A DNA stretch of 64,000 nt from Gp6-AA40 sp035263125 (GCA_035263125.1 DATFRP010000258.1:45312-109311), one strand, 5' to 3'. Counted from the stretch's first letter, positions 8,909 to 18,173 are shown. The notes: generated by a model from the sequence alone, not told the origin. Made by a program: numbers and translations.

Positions 8909-10339
8909 ATGCCGCAGACAGCACTTTCTCCCGACCGTGCCCGGACGCAAACAGCGGTCGTCGCTGCCGGCGCGCGCTACGCCCTCATCGTGCTGTTCGC
9001 CATCAACCTGATGAACTTCTTCGATCGCCAGATCATTGGCGGCGTCGGCGAAGGCATCAGACGCGAATGGGCGCTCAGCGATACCGCGTTGGGTCTGCTC
9101 GGCACGGTGTTCACGCTGCTCTACGCGGTCGTAGGAATTCCGCTTGGCCGGCTGTCTGACAAGGCAGATCGACGCTGGCTGCTTGCGGCCGGCGTCTTCG
9201 TCTGGAGCCTGCTGACCGCGGCATCGGGCCTCGCACGGAACTTCGGACAGCTGGCGATGGCGCGCCTTGGCGTCGGCATCGGCGAGGCGACGTGCTCGCC
9301 GGCATCGACGTCGCTGCTCGGCGACTTCTTTCCCTCGTCCTCACGGGCGCGCGCCGTGGCGTTCTGGATGCTGGGGCTTCCCCTCGGGCTGGGGCTGGCC
9401 AACGGCGCTGGCGGATGGCTGGTGCAGAACTGGGGATGGCGAAACGCGTTCTACGTTGCTGCCGTACCGGGACTGCTGTGCGCCGTCGCCGCGCTGTTCA
9501 TGCGAGAGCCGACGCGCGGCATGGCCGAAGCGCATGCAGTCGGCACGAGACGCCGTGCAGGATCGCCCTATCGACTCGTGCTCTCGACGCCGACGATGTG
9601 GTGGGTCATCGCGTCCGGCGCGCTGCACAACTTCAACATGTACGCGCTCGGCGCGTTCCTGGCCCCGTTTCTCATTCGCGTCCACGCGATGAGTTTCACG
9701 AGCGCGGGCTGGCTCGCAGCAGTGGTGTACGGCTTCTCCGGCGTCATCGGCCTGGTGGGAGGCGGAGCGCTCGCCGATTACCTGTATCAGCGTCGCGTCG
9801 ATGGTCGACTGCTGGTCGGCACGGCGTCGATCGTCATCGCCTTCCCGCTCATGTATCTCGCGCTGCTGCGGCCGGGCGGCGACATCGTCACGTTCGCGCT
9901 GCTGATGGGGACCGGCTGCGGAGTGATGTACGCGTACTACTCCACCGTCTACTCCACCATCCACGACGTCGTCGAACCGTCGCTGCGCGGTACGGCGATG
10001 GCGCTCTACTTCTTCGCGATGTACGTGCTGGGCGCGTCGCTCGGTCCGATCGGCACCGGTCTCGCGAGCGACTACTTCACGTTCCAGGCGGCGAGCGCCG
10101 CCGGGGCTGCCGATCCGCTGCCGTTCAGCGCGCTCGTGCTCGGCGAGATGCGCAGCCTCATCGGCCAGCCGAAAGGATTCGATATCCGGAGTCTCGAAGC
10201 CTTCCGGCGCGATGGCCTGCACACCGCGATGTACATCGTCCCGTCGCTCGCCACGATTCTTGCGGTCGTCCTCGCCGCGGCGTCGCACACCGTGAAGAAA
10301 GACGTCGCGAAGCTCCAAGCCTGGATGCGCAGTACGTAG
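8909..10339 (+). CDS. MFS transporter, spinster-like
   Basis: 476 residues with about twelve hydrophobic segments. The first helix has NLMNFFDRQ, the acidic/Arg pair typical of spinster-type MFS proteins, and the loop 2-3 motif GIPLGRLSDKADRR is the MFS signature. I chose the ATG at 8909, after GGGAG, rather than an in-frame start at 8843 that would overlap the upstream dehydrogenase by 41 bases. Cotranscription with the acyl-CoA dehydrogenase suggests that it moves a lipid or aromatic/steroid-like acid. The substrate is inferred from context only. Confidence 0.88.
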   Translation: MPQTALSPDRARTQTAVVAAGARYALIVLFAINLMNFFDRQIIGGVGEGIRREWALSDTALGLLGTVFTLLYAVVGIPLGRLSDKADRRWLLAAGVFVWSLLTAASGLARNFGQLAMARLGVGIGEATCSPASTSLLGDFFPSSSRARAVAFWMLGLPLGLGLANGAGGWLVQNWGWRNAFYVAAVPGLLCAVAALFMREPTRGMAEAHAVGTRRRAGSPYRLVLSTPTMWWVIASGALHNFNMYALGAFLAPFLIRVHAMSFTSAGWLAAVVYGFSGVIGLVGGGALADYLYQRRVDGRLLVGTASIVIAFPLMYLALLRPGGDIVTFALLMGTGCGVMYAYYSTVYSTIHDVVEPSLRGTAMALYFFAMYVLGASLGPIGTGLASDYFTFQAASAAGAADPLPFSALVLGEMRSLIGQPKGFDIRSLEAFRRDGLHTAMYIVPSLATILAVVLAAASHTVKKDVAKLQAWMRST

Positions 10340-10373
10340 GGTCCGCGTACGTAGTGTCCGCCTTTGGGCGGAC
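10332..10373. repeat. 15-bp tandem duplication plus GC hairpin at end of MFS gene
   Basis: GTACGTAG-G/T-GTCCGC occurs twice back to back (10332-10346 and 10347-10361), differing at one base and spanning the TAG stop of the transporter. The second copy continues into a 7-bp stem hairpin (GTCCGCC, loop TTTG, GGCGGAC, 10356-10373) that could act as a terminator without a T-tract. Confidence 0.65.
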
Positions 10374-10393
10374 CTCCTCGCTGCCGATAACCT

Positions 10394-10676
10394 GATCGTC
10401 CCCCTGCCAAGTGGCTACGGCAGGAGTTCGAGATGCGGTACCCGGGAGTTCCGGTGCGTTACGTGCTACTGACGCATCACCACTTCGATCGAGGAAGTCG
10501 CTCGCTGGGTTCGCGCAGTGTCAACCCTCGATTTCGACCTGCTCGTCTCAGGCGATGGCATGACACTGACTCGAACTGACATCGCCTCGATCGGTCCCTA
10601 TCTCGAAGACCTCCTCGGGACGGTCGTGACCGGACGCCAGCAGGGTATCGGGGTCGATGAGGTGCAGCTGGTCTGA
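10394..10676 (+). pseudogene. remnant of a metallo-beta-lactamase-fold hydrolase
   Basis: Two segments in different frames resemble one MBL-fold enzyme. The first (10394 to about 10490) reads KWLRQEFEMRYPGVP, then RYVLLTHHHFDR, which is the metal-binding THxHxDH region with the last His replaced. The second (10491-10676) reads WVRAVSTLDFDLLVSGDG and continues to a TGA, like the C-terminal end of the same family. In intact members these parts lie well over 100 residues apart, so a large internal deletion and frame change are inferred. No start codon with a ribosome site is evident. Confidence 0.65.
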
Positions 10677-10703
10677 GCGCAGTCGAAGGCAGCCGGACCG
10701 TCC

Positions 10704-10971
10704 TTACCGCTTGGCCGTCGCCGCGACTTCGGCCATCCCCTCGTGAAGCGTCGCCAGCTCTGTCAGCGCTTCTGCAGATTCACGCGAAATGCTCCGCATC
10801 GTGCGCGGCTGCCAGCGCCAATTCCAACGAATGTCCCGACGACTTGTCCTTCTTCGCAGCTGCGACGCGCTCCATGCGGTTCTGCCCCAACAACCAGTCA
10901 GCTGAAAACATCGCGCCAAACGTCAGGCCTTCAGTCGCGTGCAGTCCCACGTCCGCTCCCATGGCGCCCAA
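10704..10971 (-). pseudogene. possible small frameshifted gene, family not recognised
   Basis: On the minus strand one frame reads from a TTG or ATG near 10971/10962 through GADVGLHATEGLTFGAMF and ADWLLGQNRMERVAAA to HDAEHFA and a stop at 10780. The next frame continues without a break as RESAEALTELATLHEGMAEV to a stop at 10704. Joining the two by one inserted base gives a single alpha-helical protein of about 88 residues. The join is inference; the whole could equally be noncoding. I do not recognise the family. Confidence 0.3.
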
Positions 10972-11024
10972 TGTTCTGACAACGATCGTTCGGAGTCAAC
11001 GAAGTGGCGGGTATAGCATGGGGC

Positions 11025-11846
11025 ATGCTCTCATGTCGGAGGGGCGTTCTCGCTCTTGCACTCGTTCTCGCGCTCGCATCACGTACGGCCGCGCAGGAAC
11101 TCTCATCAGTCGCGCCTGAACCCGCACAAGACCAACAGGAGAAACCCGCGCCGCCACCGGAGGGCACCGGCTGGACGACGCTGGTCAAGGACACGGGACG
11201 TGATTTCGCCTTGTTCCCGCAGCGGCGCTCGACGTGGGTCTTTCTCGCGGGCGGTGGTGCACTCGCGCTCGCCGTGCATCCTGCAGACGACTATGTCGAG
11301 AGCCATATCGTCGGCAACGATGCGGCCAACAAGTTCTTCGCGGTCGGGAAAGTGATCGGGAGTGCGTACTTTCAGGCGGGCTCCGCAGTGGGGCTCTGGA
11401 TCGTCGGACGCTATGTGCTGCCGCCGCAGCCCAATGGATCGCGTACGAATAAGGTGTCGCATCTCGGATTCGACTTGATGCGGACGCAGATCGTGACGCA
11501 GGCGATCGTGAACGGGATCAAGGTCTCGGTGCGGCGAGACCGTCCAACCGGTGAATGCTGCGCATTCCCTTCGGGCCATGCCGCGAGCGCCTTCGCCGCG
11601 GCATCGGTACTCGAACGTCATCTCGGATACCGCGCCTCGTGGCCGGCATTGGTAGCCGCGTCCTACATCGCGACGTCGAGGCTGGTCGACAACCGACACT
11701 TCCTCAGCGACGTCGTCTTCGGCGCGGCGGTTGGCGAAGCTGCGGGATGGACGGTGGTTGGACGCCACGGCCGATCGCAATACGCGTTGCAGCCGATCCC
11801 GATCCGCGGCGGGATGATGGTCGCTCTCGTGCGAACGGCGGACTAG
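11025..11846 (+). CDS. PAP2-family membrane-associated phosphatase
   Basis: 273 residues with an N-terminal signal peptide ending near the ASRTAAQ segment. The three parts of the PAP2 acid-phosphatase signature are visible in order: K-x6-RP in KVSVRRDRP (about 172), PSGHAAS (about 188) and SRLVDNRHFLSD (about 229), with the catalytic His residues. It probably dephosphorylates a lipid phosphate such as undecaprenyl pyrophosphate or phosphatidate at the outer face of a membrane. I took the ATG at 11025, which begins the signal peptide directly, over the GTG at 11004. It is convergent with the downstream methyltransferase gene. Confidence 0.88.
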   Translation: MLSCRRGVLALALVLALASRTAAQELSSVAPEPAQDQQEKPAPPPEGTGWTTLVKDTGRDFALFPQRRSTWVFLAGGGALALAVHPADDYVESHIVGNDAANKFFAVGKVIGSAYFQAGSAVGLWIVGRYVLPPQPNGSRTNKVSHLGFDLMRTQIVTQAIVNGIKVSVRRDRPTGECCAFPSGHAASAFAAASVLERHLGYRASWPALVAASYIATSRLVDNRHFLSDVVFGAAVGEAAGWTVVGRHGRSQYALQPIPIRGGMMVALVRTAD

Positions 11847-11874
11847 GCGCCCATTTCATATCGCTGTAGCGCGC

Positions 11875-11931
11875 GTCCCTGGTCCTTCGTGCTTGGTTCT
11901 TGGTCCGGTCCTCTGGTCCAAGTCTTGGTCC
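11875..11931. repeat. iterated TTGGTCC/CTGGTCC words between convergent genes
   Basis: About five copies of a (T/C)TGGTCC word with short spacers fill the gap between the PAP2 and methyltransferase stops. The same word family, in both orientations, builds the inverted repeat at 55436-55510. No coding sense is apparent. Confidence 0.65.
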
Positions 11932-11935
11932 ACGG

Positions 11936-12568
11936 CTATCCGATGAATCGCCGGGCAGCGAGCAGGAGCGCGATCACAGCGAGTGCGGCGATTGTGCCGC
12001 GTTCGCTGAACAGGACTTGCGGCCATGTATGCAGCACGCGGGGCGTCGTCTCGACCGGGGCAATCCGCGGCCACCAGCGGGGAACGTCGGCGGCGTAGCG
12101 ATCGTACTTTCCCGGGTGGCGCCGCGCGAGCACGTGCTCTTCCCATCGGACCATCGTGCCGTAATGCATCGCGAACATCGCCCACGTCAACGGAATCATC
12201 CAGTCGAGGCACGAGCTCACGGCAACACCGGTCCAGAGAAACCAGTTCGCGGTGTAGATCGGATTCCTGGTGTGCGCGTACGGTCCAGTCGACACGAGCG
12301 GGCCGAGCCGCGTCGTGCGCGTGCGCGACACGCCCCCGATGTGGCGCACCGCCCACAAGCGAAGCACCTGTCCCGTCAGAACGCAGGCAATGCCCAGAGC
12401 GATTCTCGTGATGTTGGAGGTATCCGGCTTGACGGCCAGCATGGCGAGGCCCAGTGGAACCGGCAGCCACGATCGATTCCGGAAACTCCAATACCCCAGG
12501 GACGCGAGCAGTGGCGTCGTCCGGGCACGCGGGATGTCGTCTTGGGCGTCTGAAATCGCGTCGTTCAC
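11936..12568 (-). CDS. isoprenylcysteine carboxyl methyltransferase (ICMT)-like integral membrane methyltransferase
   Basis: 210 residues with several hydrophobic helices. The C-terminal half has the family core STGPYAHTRNPIYTANW (about 89-105) followed by a WEEHVLARRHPGKYDRY segment, where the Arg-Asn-Pro and Glu-Glu motifs form the SAM and substrate site of ICMT/PEMT-like enzymes. It methylates a membrane-embedded carboxyl or amine; bacterial substrates are mostly unknown. It starts at an ATG at 12568 and is 39 bases downstream of the secreted-protein gene at 12608-13462, so the two may be cotranscribed. Confidence 0.82.
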   Translation of the reverse strand: MNDAISDAQDDIPRARTTPLLASLGYWSFRNRSWLPVPLGLAMLAVKPDTSNITRIALGIACVLTGQVLRLWAVRHIGGVSRTRTTRLGPLVSTGPYAHTRNPIYTANWFLWTGVAVSSCLDWMIPLTWAMFAMHYGTMVRWEEHVLARRHPGKYDRYAADVPRWWPRIAPVETTPRVLHTWPQVLFSERGTIAALAVIALLLAARRFIG

Positions 12569-12607
12569 CGCGGAATGAAGTGTAGCGCAATCAACAACGG
12601 CAACGCC

Positions 12608-13462
12608 TCACCTCATGCGCTGCGATGACTTCTCGTTCTCCAGACAGATCTCGTCCACCAGTTCCGTGTCGACGACGATGCGCTGGTTCATCGTGACCGT
12701 CCACGGCTTCGTGTACGCCTTCGGATCGTCGATGGTCGCTTCGATCTGCAGGTGGCCGTAGTCGGGCCGGCGGATGCGCTCCTGGACCTTGGCCTGCTCG
12801 GTGATGAACGAGCCGGCCATGTCCAACCAGAGATCATCGCGGAACCCAATCGAGTCGATGACCAGGGTATCGCCCTCCCACTTCGCCGTCGAATAGCCAT
12901 TCCACGCGGGCACCGGATCGACCGGCAGCGGGCGTCCGTCGGTGAAGACCTGACGATAGCCGGCATTGACCTCGTCCAGCATCACCAGAAGACCGGGAAC
13001 GTGGATGAACTTCTGGATGTGCGGCAGGCCGTAGGCGCGCAGGAACGTATCAGGAAGGCAGCGCGCGTGCGGATCGTCCTTCGAATTCTCCGCGGTCCGC
13101 TTCTTCACCAGCGCTGCGGCCCAGGGCTGAAAGGGCAATCCGCCGGGCATCTTTGCCCCCATGTTGAACCCCAGGACCGAGATGGGCAACTCGATTCCAC
13201 AGTCGATGAAGGCAGCGCTGCCGTTCGGCGGCGGACAAGGCGGCGCGTCGCCGGTCAACCACATTCCGGAGAAGTCCGGCTTGCCGTCCTTGGTTCGGGG
13301 AGTCGGTGCCGACAGATTGGGCTTCCCGTCCGGCGTCCGCGGCACGCCCGCGGTGGGGTACTTCAGCCACTGGGCGTGCATGGGCGCCGACGTACTGAAC
13401 AGGGCGCTGACGAAAAGGGCAAGGAATACCGCCGAAAGGGAACGGAGGACCATAAATTCCAT
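12608..13462 (-). CDS. secreted acidobacterial protein with PDGKPNLSA repeats, function unknown
   Basis: 284 residues with an N-terminal signal peptide (hydrophobic 6-25, then PMHAQW). The mature part begins with two copies of a (T/K)DGKP-(N/D)-(L/F)-S motif, which is common to a large family of exported proteins in Acidobacteria. A central FTDGRPLPVDPVPAWNGYS segment and a C-terminal WTVTMNQRIVVDTELVDEICLENE segment follow. It is a paralog of the protein at 23016-24071 but lacks that protein's last 90 or so residues. No catalytic motif is recognised. It is probably periplasmic or on the cell surface. It is divergent from the AAA ATPase gene across 50 bases. Confidence 0.8.
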   Translation of the reverse strand: MEFMVLRSLSAVFLALFVSALFSTSAPMHAQWLKYPTAGVPRTPDGKPNLSAPTPRTKDGKPDFSGMWLTGDAPPCPPPNGSAAFIDCGIELPISVLGFNMGAKMPGGLPFQPWAAALVKKRTAENSKDDPHARCLPDTFLRAYGLPHIQKFIHVPGLLVMLDEVNAGYRQVFTDGRPLPVDPVPAWNGYSTAKWEGDTLVIDSIGFRDDLWLDMAGSFITEQAKVQERIRRPDYGHLQIEATIDDPKAYTKPWTVTMNQRIVVDTELVDEICLENEKSSQRMR

Positions 13463-13512
13463 TTTAAGCGGTGCGATCCTGCTGGCGTCAGTCGGTGCGA
13501 TACGCTTTTGGC

Positions 13513-14523
13513 ATGTCCAACCCGCTTCTCCGGATTCTCAGCAGTGCGGTCGATTCCCGCCGCATCGTCGAAGCCGTCGTCCCTCAACGACGGTTCGAGG
13601 ACGTGATTCTTCCTCTTGCCACGCGCCGGTCACTCGATCAGGCGCTCGCGCACGTGACCCGGCACGATCTCATCTTCAACCGATGGGGGCTTCGGGAACG
13701 ACATCCGACCAGCCTTGCGCTCGCGTTCAACTTCGCCGGCCCGCCCGGCACCGGCAAGACCATCTGCGCCGAAGCCATTGCCCACGCCCTCGGCAGGCGT
13801 CTGCTCATCGTCCGCTACGCCGAAGTGGAATCGATGTGGATGGGCGAAACCGCCAAGAACATCTCCGCGGTGTTCCGGCTCGCGCGCAAGGAAGACGCGG
13901 TGCTGCTCTTCGACGAAGCGGACGCCATCGCCTCGCGACGGTCGACGTCAGTGGACCACGGTTTCATCCGCGAAGCCAACGCCGTGATCAACGTGCTGCT
14001 GCAGGAGCTCGAGCGCTTCGCCGGCGTCGTCATCTTCGCAACCAACCTGGCAGCGAACTTCGATCCGGCGTTCGAGCGCCGGATCCGCACGCACATCCTG
14101 TTCGAGATGCCCGGCGTCGAGGAACGCGAGCAGATCTGGCGCGTGCAGGTCCACCCGATCCTCACCCCACTCGGCGACGACGTCGATTTCCGTGCGCTCG
14201 CCGAAGCATTCGAGGCGAGCGGCGGCGACATCAGGAACGCCGTGCTCAAGGCGGCGATGGCCGCGGCCGAGGAGCCGGGGCGCGACGCATCGAAGGCGAT
14301 TCATCAGCGTCATTTCGAAGAAGGGATGCGCGAGGTACTGGCGGGCAAACGGGTGATGCGTCAATCGCTGTTCGACACGCCTGCGCGAGCGCAGACGTTC
14401 GACCGTGCGTTCCGACTTGCCGCCCTGCAGGAGTCGGCCCTCACGCTGCCGGTCGTGATCGGGACGAGCACGATCGCGCTGATCACGGCAATCGTTGCCC
14501 TCGCGCTAGCGCTCGGACGATAA
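13513..14523 (+). CDS. AAA ATPase with C-terminal membrane segment
   Basis: 336 residues. Walker A is GPPGTGKT (about 75-82), Walker B is AVLLFDEADAIASRR (about 132-146), and an FATNLAANFDPAFERRI segment supplies sensor 1 and an arginine finger, so this is a single-domain classical AAA protein. The last 25 residues form one hydrophobic helix (LPVVIGTSTIALITAIVALA). This would anchor it with the ATPase domain in the cytoplasm, which is unusual for the family. I chose the ATG at 13513; an in-frame start at 13471 lies inside the promoter gap with the divergent gene. The substrate is unknown. Confidence 0.82.
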   Translation: MSNPLLRILSSAVDSRRIVEAVVPQRRFEDVILPLATRRSLDQALAHVTRHDLIFNRWGLRERHPTSLALAFNFAGPPGTGKTICAEAIAHALGRRLLIVRYAEVESMWMGETAKNISAVFRLARKEDAVLLFDEADAIASRRSTSVDHGFIREANAVINVLLQELERFAGVVIFATNLAANFDPAFERRIRTHILFEMPGVEEREQIWRVQVHPILTPLGDDVDFRALAEAFEASGGDIRNAVLKAAMAAAEEPGRDASKAIHQRHFEEGMREVLAGKRVMRQSLFDTPARAQTFDRAFRLAALQESALTLPVVIGTSTIALITAIVALALALGR

Positions 14524-14588
14524 GCGGGCCGGTGCGATCCTGATTCCGGTCGGTGCGCGTGCAAGCGAAGTGAGGGTATGCTTTCGTC

Positions 14589-15581
14589 ATGCATCAGCTG
14601 ATGGCACGCGCCCGTTTCAACGCCTCGAGTAGACACGCCCTGCTGATCGTGGCGCTCGTCGTGATGTGGGACGGACAGGCGCAGACTCAGACGCGGCGGA
14701 CGGTGCAGGAAGGCGTGTACTCGACTGCGCAGGCCGAACGTGGTCAGGCGCTCTACGCGAAGCGGTGCGCGTCCTGTCATGGCAACATGTTGAGTGGCGG
14801 TCAGGCACCGCCGCTCGTCGGCGACGTGTTCGTGAGCAATTGGCGCACCGAGCCGCTGTCGACCCTGGTGACGAAGATCCGCAACACGATGCCTGCCGAC
14901 AAGCCCGGTGATCTGACCGCGGCGCAGTCGGTCGATCTGGTCGCGCTCATCCTGAAGACTGGTGGTTTCCGCGCTGGCGCTACCGAGCTGGCGTCGACCG
15001 ATGAAGCGTTGAATGCAATCGGATGGCCGTCGAAACCAGCGGATGCAAGCGCAGCGACCGCGCAGGCGCGTGCGTATCCGCCGCTCGGGAACATGGCGCA
15101 GTTGATGCGCGGCATCTTCTTCCCGAACTCGAATCTGATCTTCACCGTGCAGACGCACGATCCCGGCGCGCCGGCGCCGCCGCCGTCGACCAGCACGCAG
15201 TCGGCCGGCTTCTCGTTCGTCGACTGGGGTGCGGGCATCTATGGCGGCTGGCAACTGGTCGACAACGCGGCAATCGCCCTCGCCGACGCGTCACCGCTGA
15301 TGTTGACCCCTGGAATCCGATGCGAGAACGGGCGGCTGGCCCCCGTGACCGATCCGGATTGGATCAAATTCACCGAGCAGTTGATTGCCGTATCGAAAAA
15401 AACATATCGCGCATCGCAATCGAGAAGCCAGGACGCCGTGTCCGAGGCGACCGGCGACCTCTCGGACGCCTGTGCGGCGTGCCATCAGGCATATCGCGAC
15501 ATCCGGGGCCGCGGCGCGACGCTCGATCCAACCGACCCGTCGAACAAAGCATCACGCTGCCAGTCGCGGGTGAAGCGATAG
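14589..15581 (+). CDS. periplasmic c-type cytochrome with two heme-binding motifs
   Basis: 330 residues with a signal peptide (hydrophobic 18-30). A class I cytochrome c domain occupies about 45-130, with the heme motif CASCH (about 60-64) and a distal Met in the conserved NTMPADKPGDLT segment. A C-terminal segment has a second heme motif CAACH (about 299-303) in a region resembling a class II cytochrome. A non-cytochrome spacer of about 160 residues lies between them. It probably carries electrons in the periplasm. A class I plus class II fusion is uncommon. It follows the AAA gene by 65 bases, and no oxidoreductase partner is adjacent. Confidence 0.83.
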   Translation: MHQLMARARFNASSRHALLIVALVVMWDGQAQTQTRRTVQEGVYSTAQAERGQALYAKRCASCHGNMLSGGQAPPLVGDVFVSNWRTEPLSTLVTKIRNTMPADKPGDLTAAQSVDLVALILKTGGFRAGATELASTDEALNAIGWPSKPADASAATAQARAYPPLGNMAQLMRGIFFPNSNLIFTVQTHDPGAPAPPPSTSTQSAGFSFVDWGAGIYGGWQLVDNAAIALADASPLMLTPGIRCENGRLAPVTDPDWIKFTEQLIAVSKKTYRASQSRSQDAVSEATGDLSDACAACHQAYRDIRGRGATLDPTDPSNKASRCQSRVKR

Positions 15582-15641
15582 CCGACACGATCCACGCCGG
15601 GCCTGATTTCTAGGCTCGGTGTTCTTAAGCGATCGCGTCAG

Positions 15642-18173
15642 CTATTCATGCTTCATCGCCACCAGCGGGTCGACCCTGAGCGCCCGCCGGCCAGGCACGT
15701 AACAGGCAACGAACGCCACCGTGAAGAGGAACAGAAGCACGATACCGAAGGTGAGCGGGTCGGTCGCGGTCACGCCGAACAACGCGCTGCGAATCACCTG
15801 CGTCAGCCCGAGCGAGGCCGCCAGGCCGATCGCCATCCCGATGCCGATCACGATGACCCCGCGTCGGAGTACCTCCCTCAGGACATCACGGGCCGACGCA
15901 CCAAAAGCGACGCGGATCCCGATCTCGTTCGTACGCTGCGCTACCTGATGGCTCATCACGCCGTAGACGCCCACGGCGGCGAGCACGAGCGCGATGGCAC
16001 TGAATGCGGCGAGCAGAATCACATACTGCCGGAAGCCCTGGGTCTGCTGCACGGCAAAATCCTCGAGCCTGCGCACCGAGGTGATCGCATGCGAAGGATC
16101 GATGGCCGTCGCGCTCTTGCGCGCCGCAGGCAGCCAGTCTTCAATCGGCGCGCGTGACCGGACGACAAAGGTCACCTGCTGGAGGCCGAACGCGGTGACA
16201 CCCGCCTGCAGAGTGGGCAGCTGCGCATAAGGCACGAACATCTGAGGCTGTGCGCTGAGATCGTAGACACCAGGCTTGATGTCAGGAACGATGCCGACGA
16301 TCTCCCGGGGCGGGTCGTTGAAGAAGTCGACGACGATCCGCTGGCCGATCGGATCTTCATCAGGCCAGAAGCGGCGCGCCATCGTCTCGTTGATGAGCGC
16401 GACCGGAAGACCGGACAACGAGTCGTTCTCGGTGAATTCGCGACCGCGGAGAATCGCTGCACCGAGCACCTGGAAGTAGCCCGCTCCGATCGAATACCAG
16501 CGCGCGCTCAGCACGTCCCTTGCTGACGAAGGCTGCTTGCCCTCGATCGCGAACGGATATGTCCGGCCTCCGGGGCTCAATGGCGACGTGCCTCCGACCA
16601 ACGACACCGCCTCGACGCCGCCGATGGCCAGGAGCCGTTCGCGTATCTGCGCGGTCATCGAAACGATCCTGGGGTTCAACTCCATTTCCGCCGAACCGGA
16701 CGGCGTCTGACGGCCAGTGGATCCGAAGAACTCACGGCCCGAGAACGACATCTGAAACGTCGTCAGATTTCGCGGATCGAAGCCGACATTGGCGCTGTGC
16801 AGCCGCAGCAGGCTGTTCATCAGCAGACCGGCGCCGGCCAGAAGCACCATCGCGGCTGAAATCTGCAGCACGACGAACGCGCTGCGAAGACGAAGGCGTC
16901 CCGGCGACGCGGTAGCGGTGCGGCTTCCAACCTTGAACGCCGTGGCGAGATTCAGCTTGGAGCTCTGAAGCGCCGGCAGGCATCCGAAGACCAGGGCCGT
17001 GGCCAGCGCAACGGCAACAGTGAAGAGCAGCACGCGCGAGTCCAGACCCACTTCGTTCAAGCGTGGCAGCGACGAGGGCAGCCAGTTCACGAGCCCGTTC
17101 AACCCCGACGCAACCAGCACGAGACAGACGAGAGCGCCGAGCGCGGCCAGCACCACACTTTCGGTCAACAGTTGCCTCACGATTCTCCAGCGACCCGACC
17201 CCAACGCCGCGCGCACCGCAAACTCGCGCTGTCTCGCGGCACCCGTGGCGAGCAGGAGCCCGCCAACGTTGGCGCATGCGATCAACAGCACGAGCGCCGC
17301 AGTGGCCTCGAGAATCTGGAATGGTGCGCGCAGGAACCCAACGAGCGATTCAGTGAGAGGCTGCACCCGTACGCCCCACCCCTTGTTGAGAGGCGAGTCG
17401 TTGGCAAAACGCGTGGCCAGCCGTTTGGCGCTTTCCTGCGCCTGCGCCAGGGTGACACCCGGCTTCATGCGCGCGACGACCCGGCGATTCCGAGGGGGAC
17501 TCCCCCGCAGCCGACCGGTCTGGCGCAGCGGAACGAAGTAGTCCGACGTCGGGTTCGCGAAGGCAAAGCCCTTCGGCATGACGCCGATGATGGTGCTTGG
17601 CGTGTCGTTACCCCCGAAGTCAGCCACTCTGAGATGTTTCCCGAGCACGTCGGGCACCCCGCCGTACCGACGCTGCCACAGGTCGTAGCTGATGAGGATG
17701 ACTCGATCGGCCGCGACATTGTCTTCGGCCTCCGTGAACCACCGGCCCATGATCGGCGGCACGCCGATCGCCTGCGTCGCCGCGAACGTGAGCATCTCTC
17801 CCTGAAGCCATTCCGGACCGGTCTTCGGCTCGTCGGTGTCTGCGACATTGGCTTCAACGCCGACGTAGCACCCAGCGTGCTCGTAGAAGGATCTGAGCTT
17901 CGGCACGTCCATGCAGATGCCCGCGTTGGCCAGCCCGTTCTGATCGGGCTGGTTCGGAGGGGTGAACCAGAGCATGACGAGGCGCTCCGGGTCGGGGTAT
18001 GGCAGCGACCGCAGGAGGATGGCGTTCACGAGGCTGAAGATCATCGTGTTGGCGCCGATGCCGAGCGCCAGCGACAAGACGATGATCGCGGTCGTGCCTG
18101 GCTGCCTGCCGATCAGACGTACGCCGAAGCGCACGTCCCGGAGGATCTCGCCGATGGCGGAGAACGCTCGCAC
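15642..18173 (-). CDS. MacB-like ABC transporter permease, acidobacterial orphan (ADOP) type
   Basis: 843 residues: a MacB_PCD periplasmic domain after the first helix, an FtsX-type three-helix permease unit around 285-400, a second PCD and a second FtsX unit at the C-terminus (GIRVAFGASARDVLREVLRRG, then helices to the end). The duplicated layout, an N-terminal RDVRFGVRLI segment and the absence of an adjacent ATPase gene are the marks of the large acidobacterial orphan permease family. It may export a peptide or act mechanically on the envelope. It starts at an ATG at 18173; the 195-base gap to FtsH downstream holds no gene. Confidence 0.9.
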   Translation of the reverse strand: MRAFSAIGEILRDVRFGVRLIGRQPGTTAIIVLSLALGIGANTMIFSLVNAILLRSLPYPDPERLVMLWFTPPNQPDQNGLANAGICMDVPKLRSFYEHAGCYVGVEANVADTDEPKTGPEWLQGEMLTFAATQAIGVPPIMGRWFTEAEDNVAADRVILISYDLWQRRYGGVPDVLGKHLRVADFGGNDTPSTIIGVMPKGFAFANPTSDYFVPLRQTGRLRGSPPRNRRVVARMKPGVTLAQAQESAKRLATRFANDSPLNKGWGVRVQPLTESLVGFLRAPFQILEATAALVLLIACANVGGLLLATGAARQREFAVRAALGSGRWRIVRQLLTESVVLAALGALVCLVLVASGLNGLVNWLPSSLPRLNEVGLDSRVLLFTVAVALATALVFGCLPALQSSKLNLATAFKVGSRTATASPGRLRLRSAFVVLQISAAMVLLAGAGLLMNSLLRLHSANVGFDPRNLTTFQMSFSGREFFGSTGRQTPSGSAEMELNPRIVSMTAQIRERLLAIGGVEAVSLVGGTSPLSPGGRTYPFAIEGKQPSSARDVLSARWYSIGAGYFQVLGAAILRGREFTENDSLSGLPVALINETMARRFWPDEDPIGQRIVVDFFNDPPREIVGIVPDIKPGVYDLSAQPQMFVPYAQLPTLQAGVTAFGLQQVTFVVRSRAPIEDWLPAARKSATAIDPSHAITSVRRLEDFAVQQTQGFRQYVILLAAFSAIALVLAAVGVYGVMSHQVAQRTNEIGIRVAFGASARDVLREVLRRGVIVIGIGMAIGLAASLGLTQVIRSALFGVTATDPLTFGIVLLFLFTVAFVACYVPGRRALRVDPLVAMKHE

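Noticed and set aside
11875..11931. Possible CRISPR-like or operator array of TTGGTCC words
   Set aside because: Spacing is irregular, units are only 6-8 bases, and it lies between two gene ends, so neither CRISPR nor promoter control fits.
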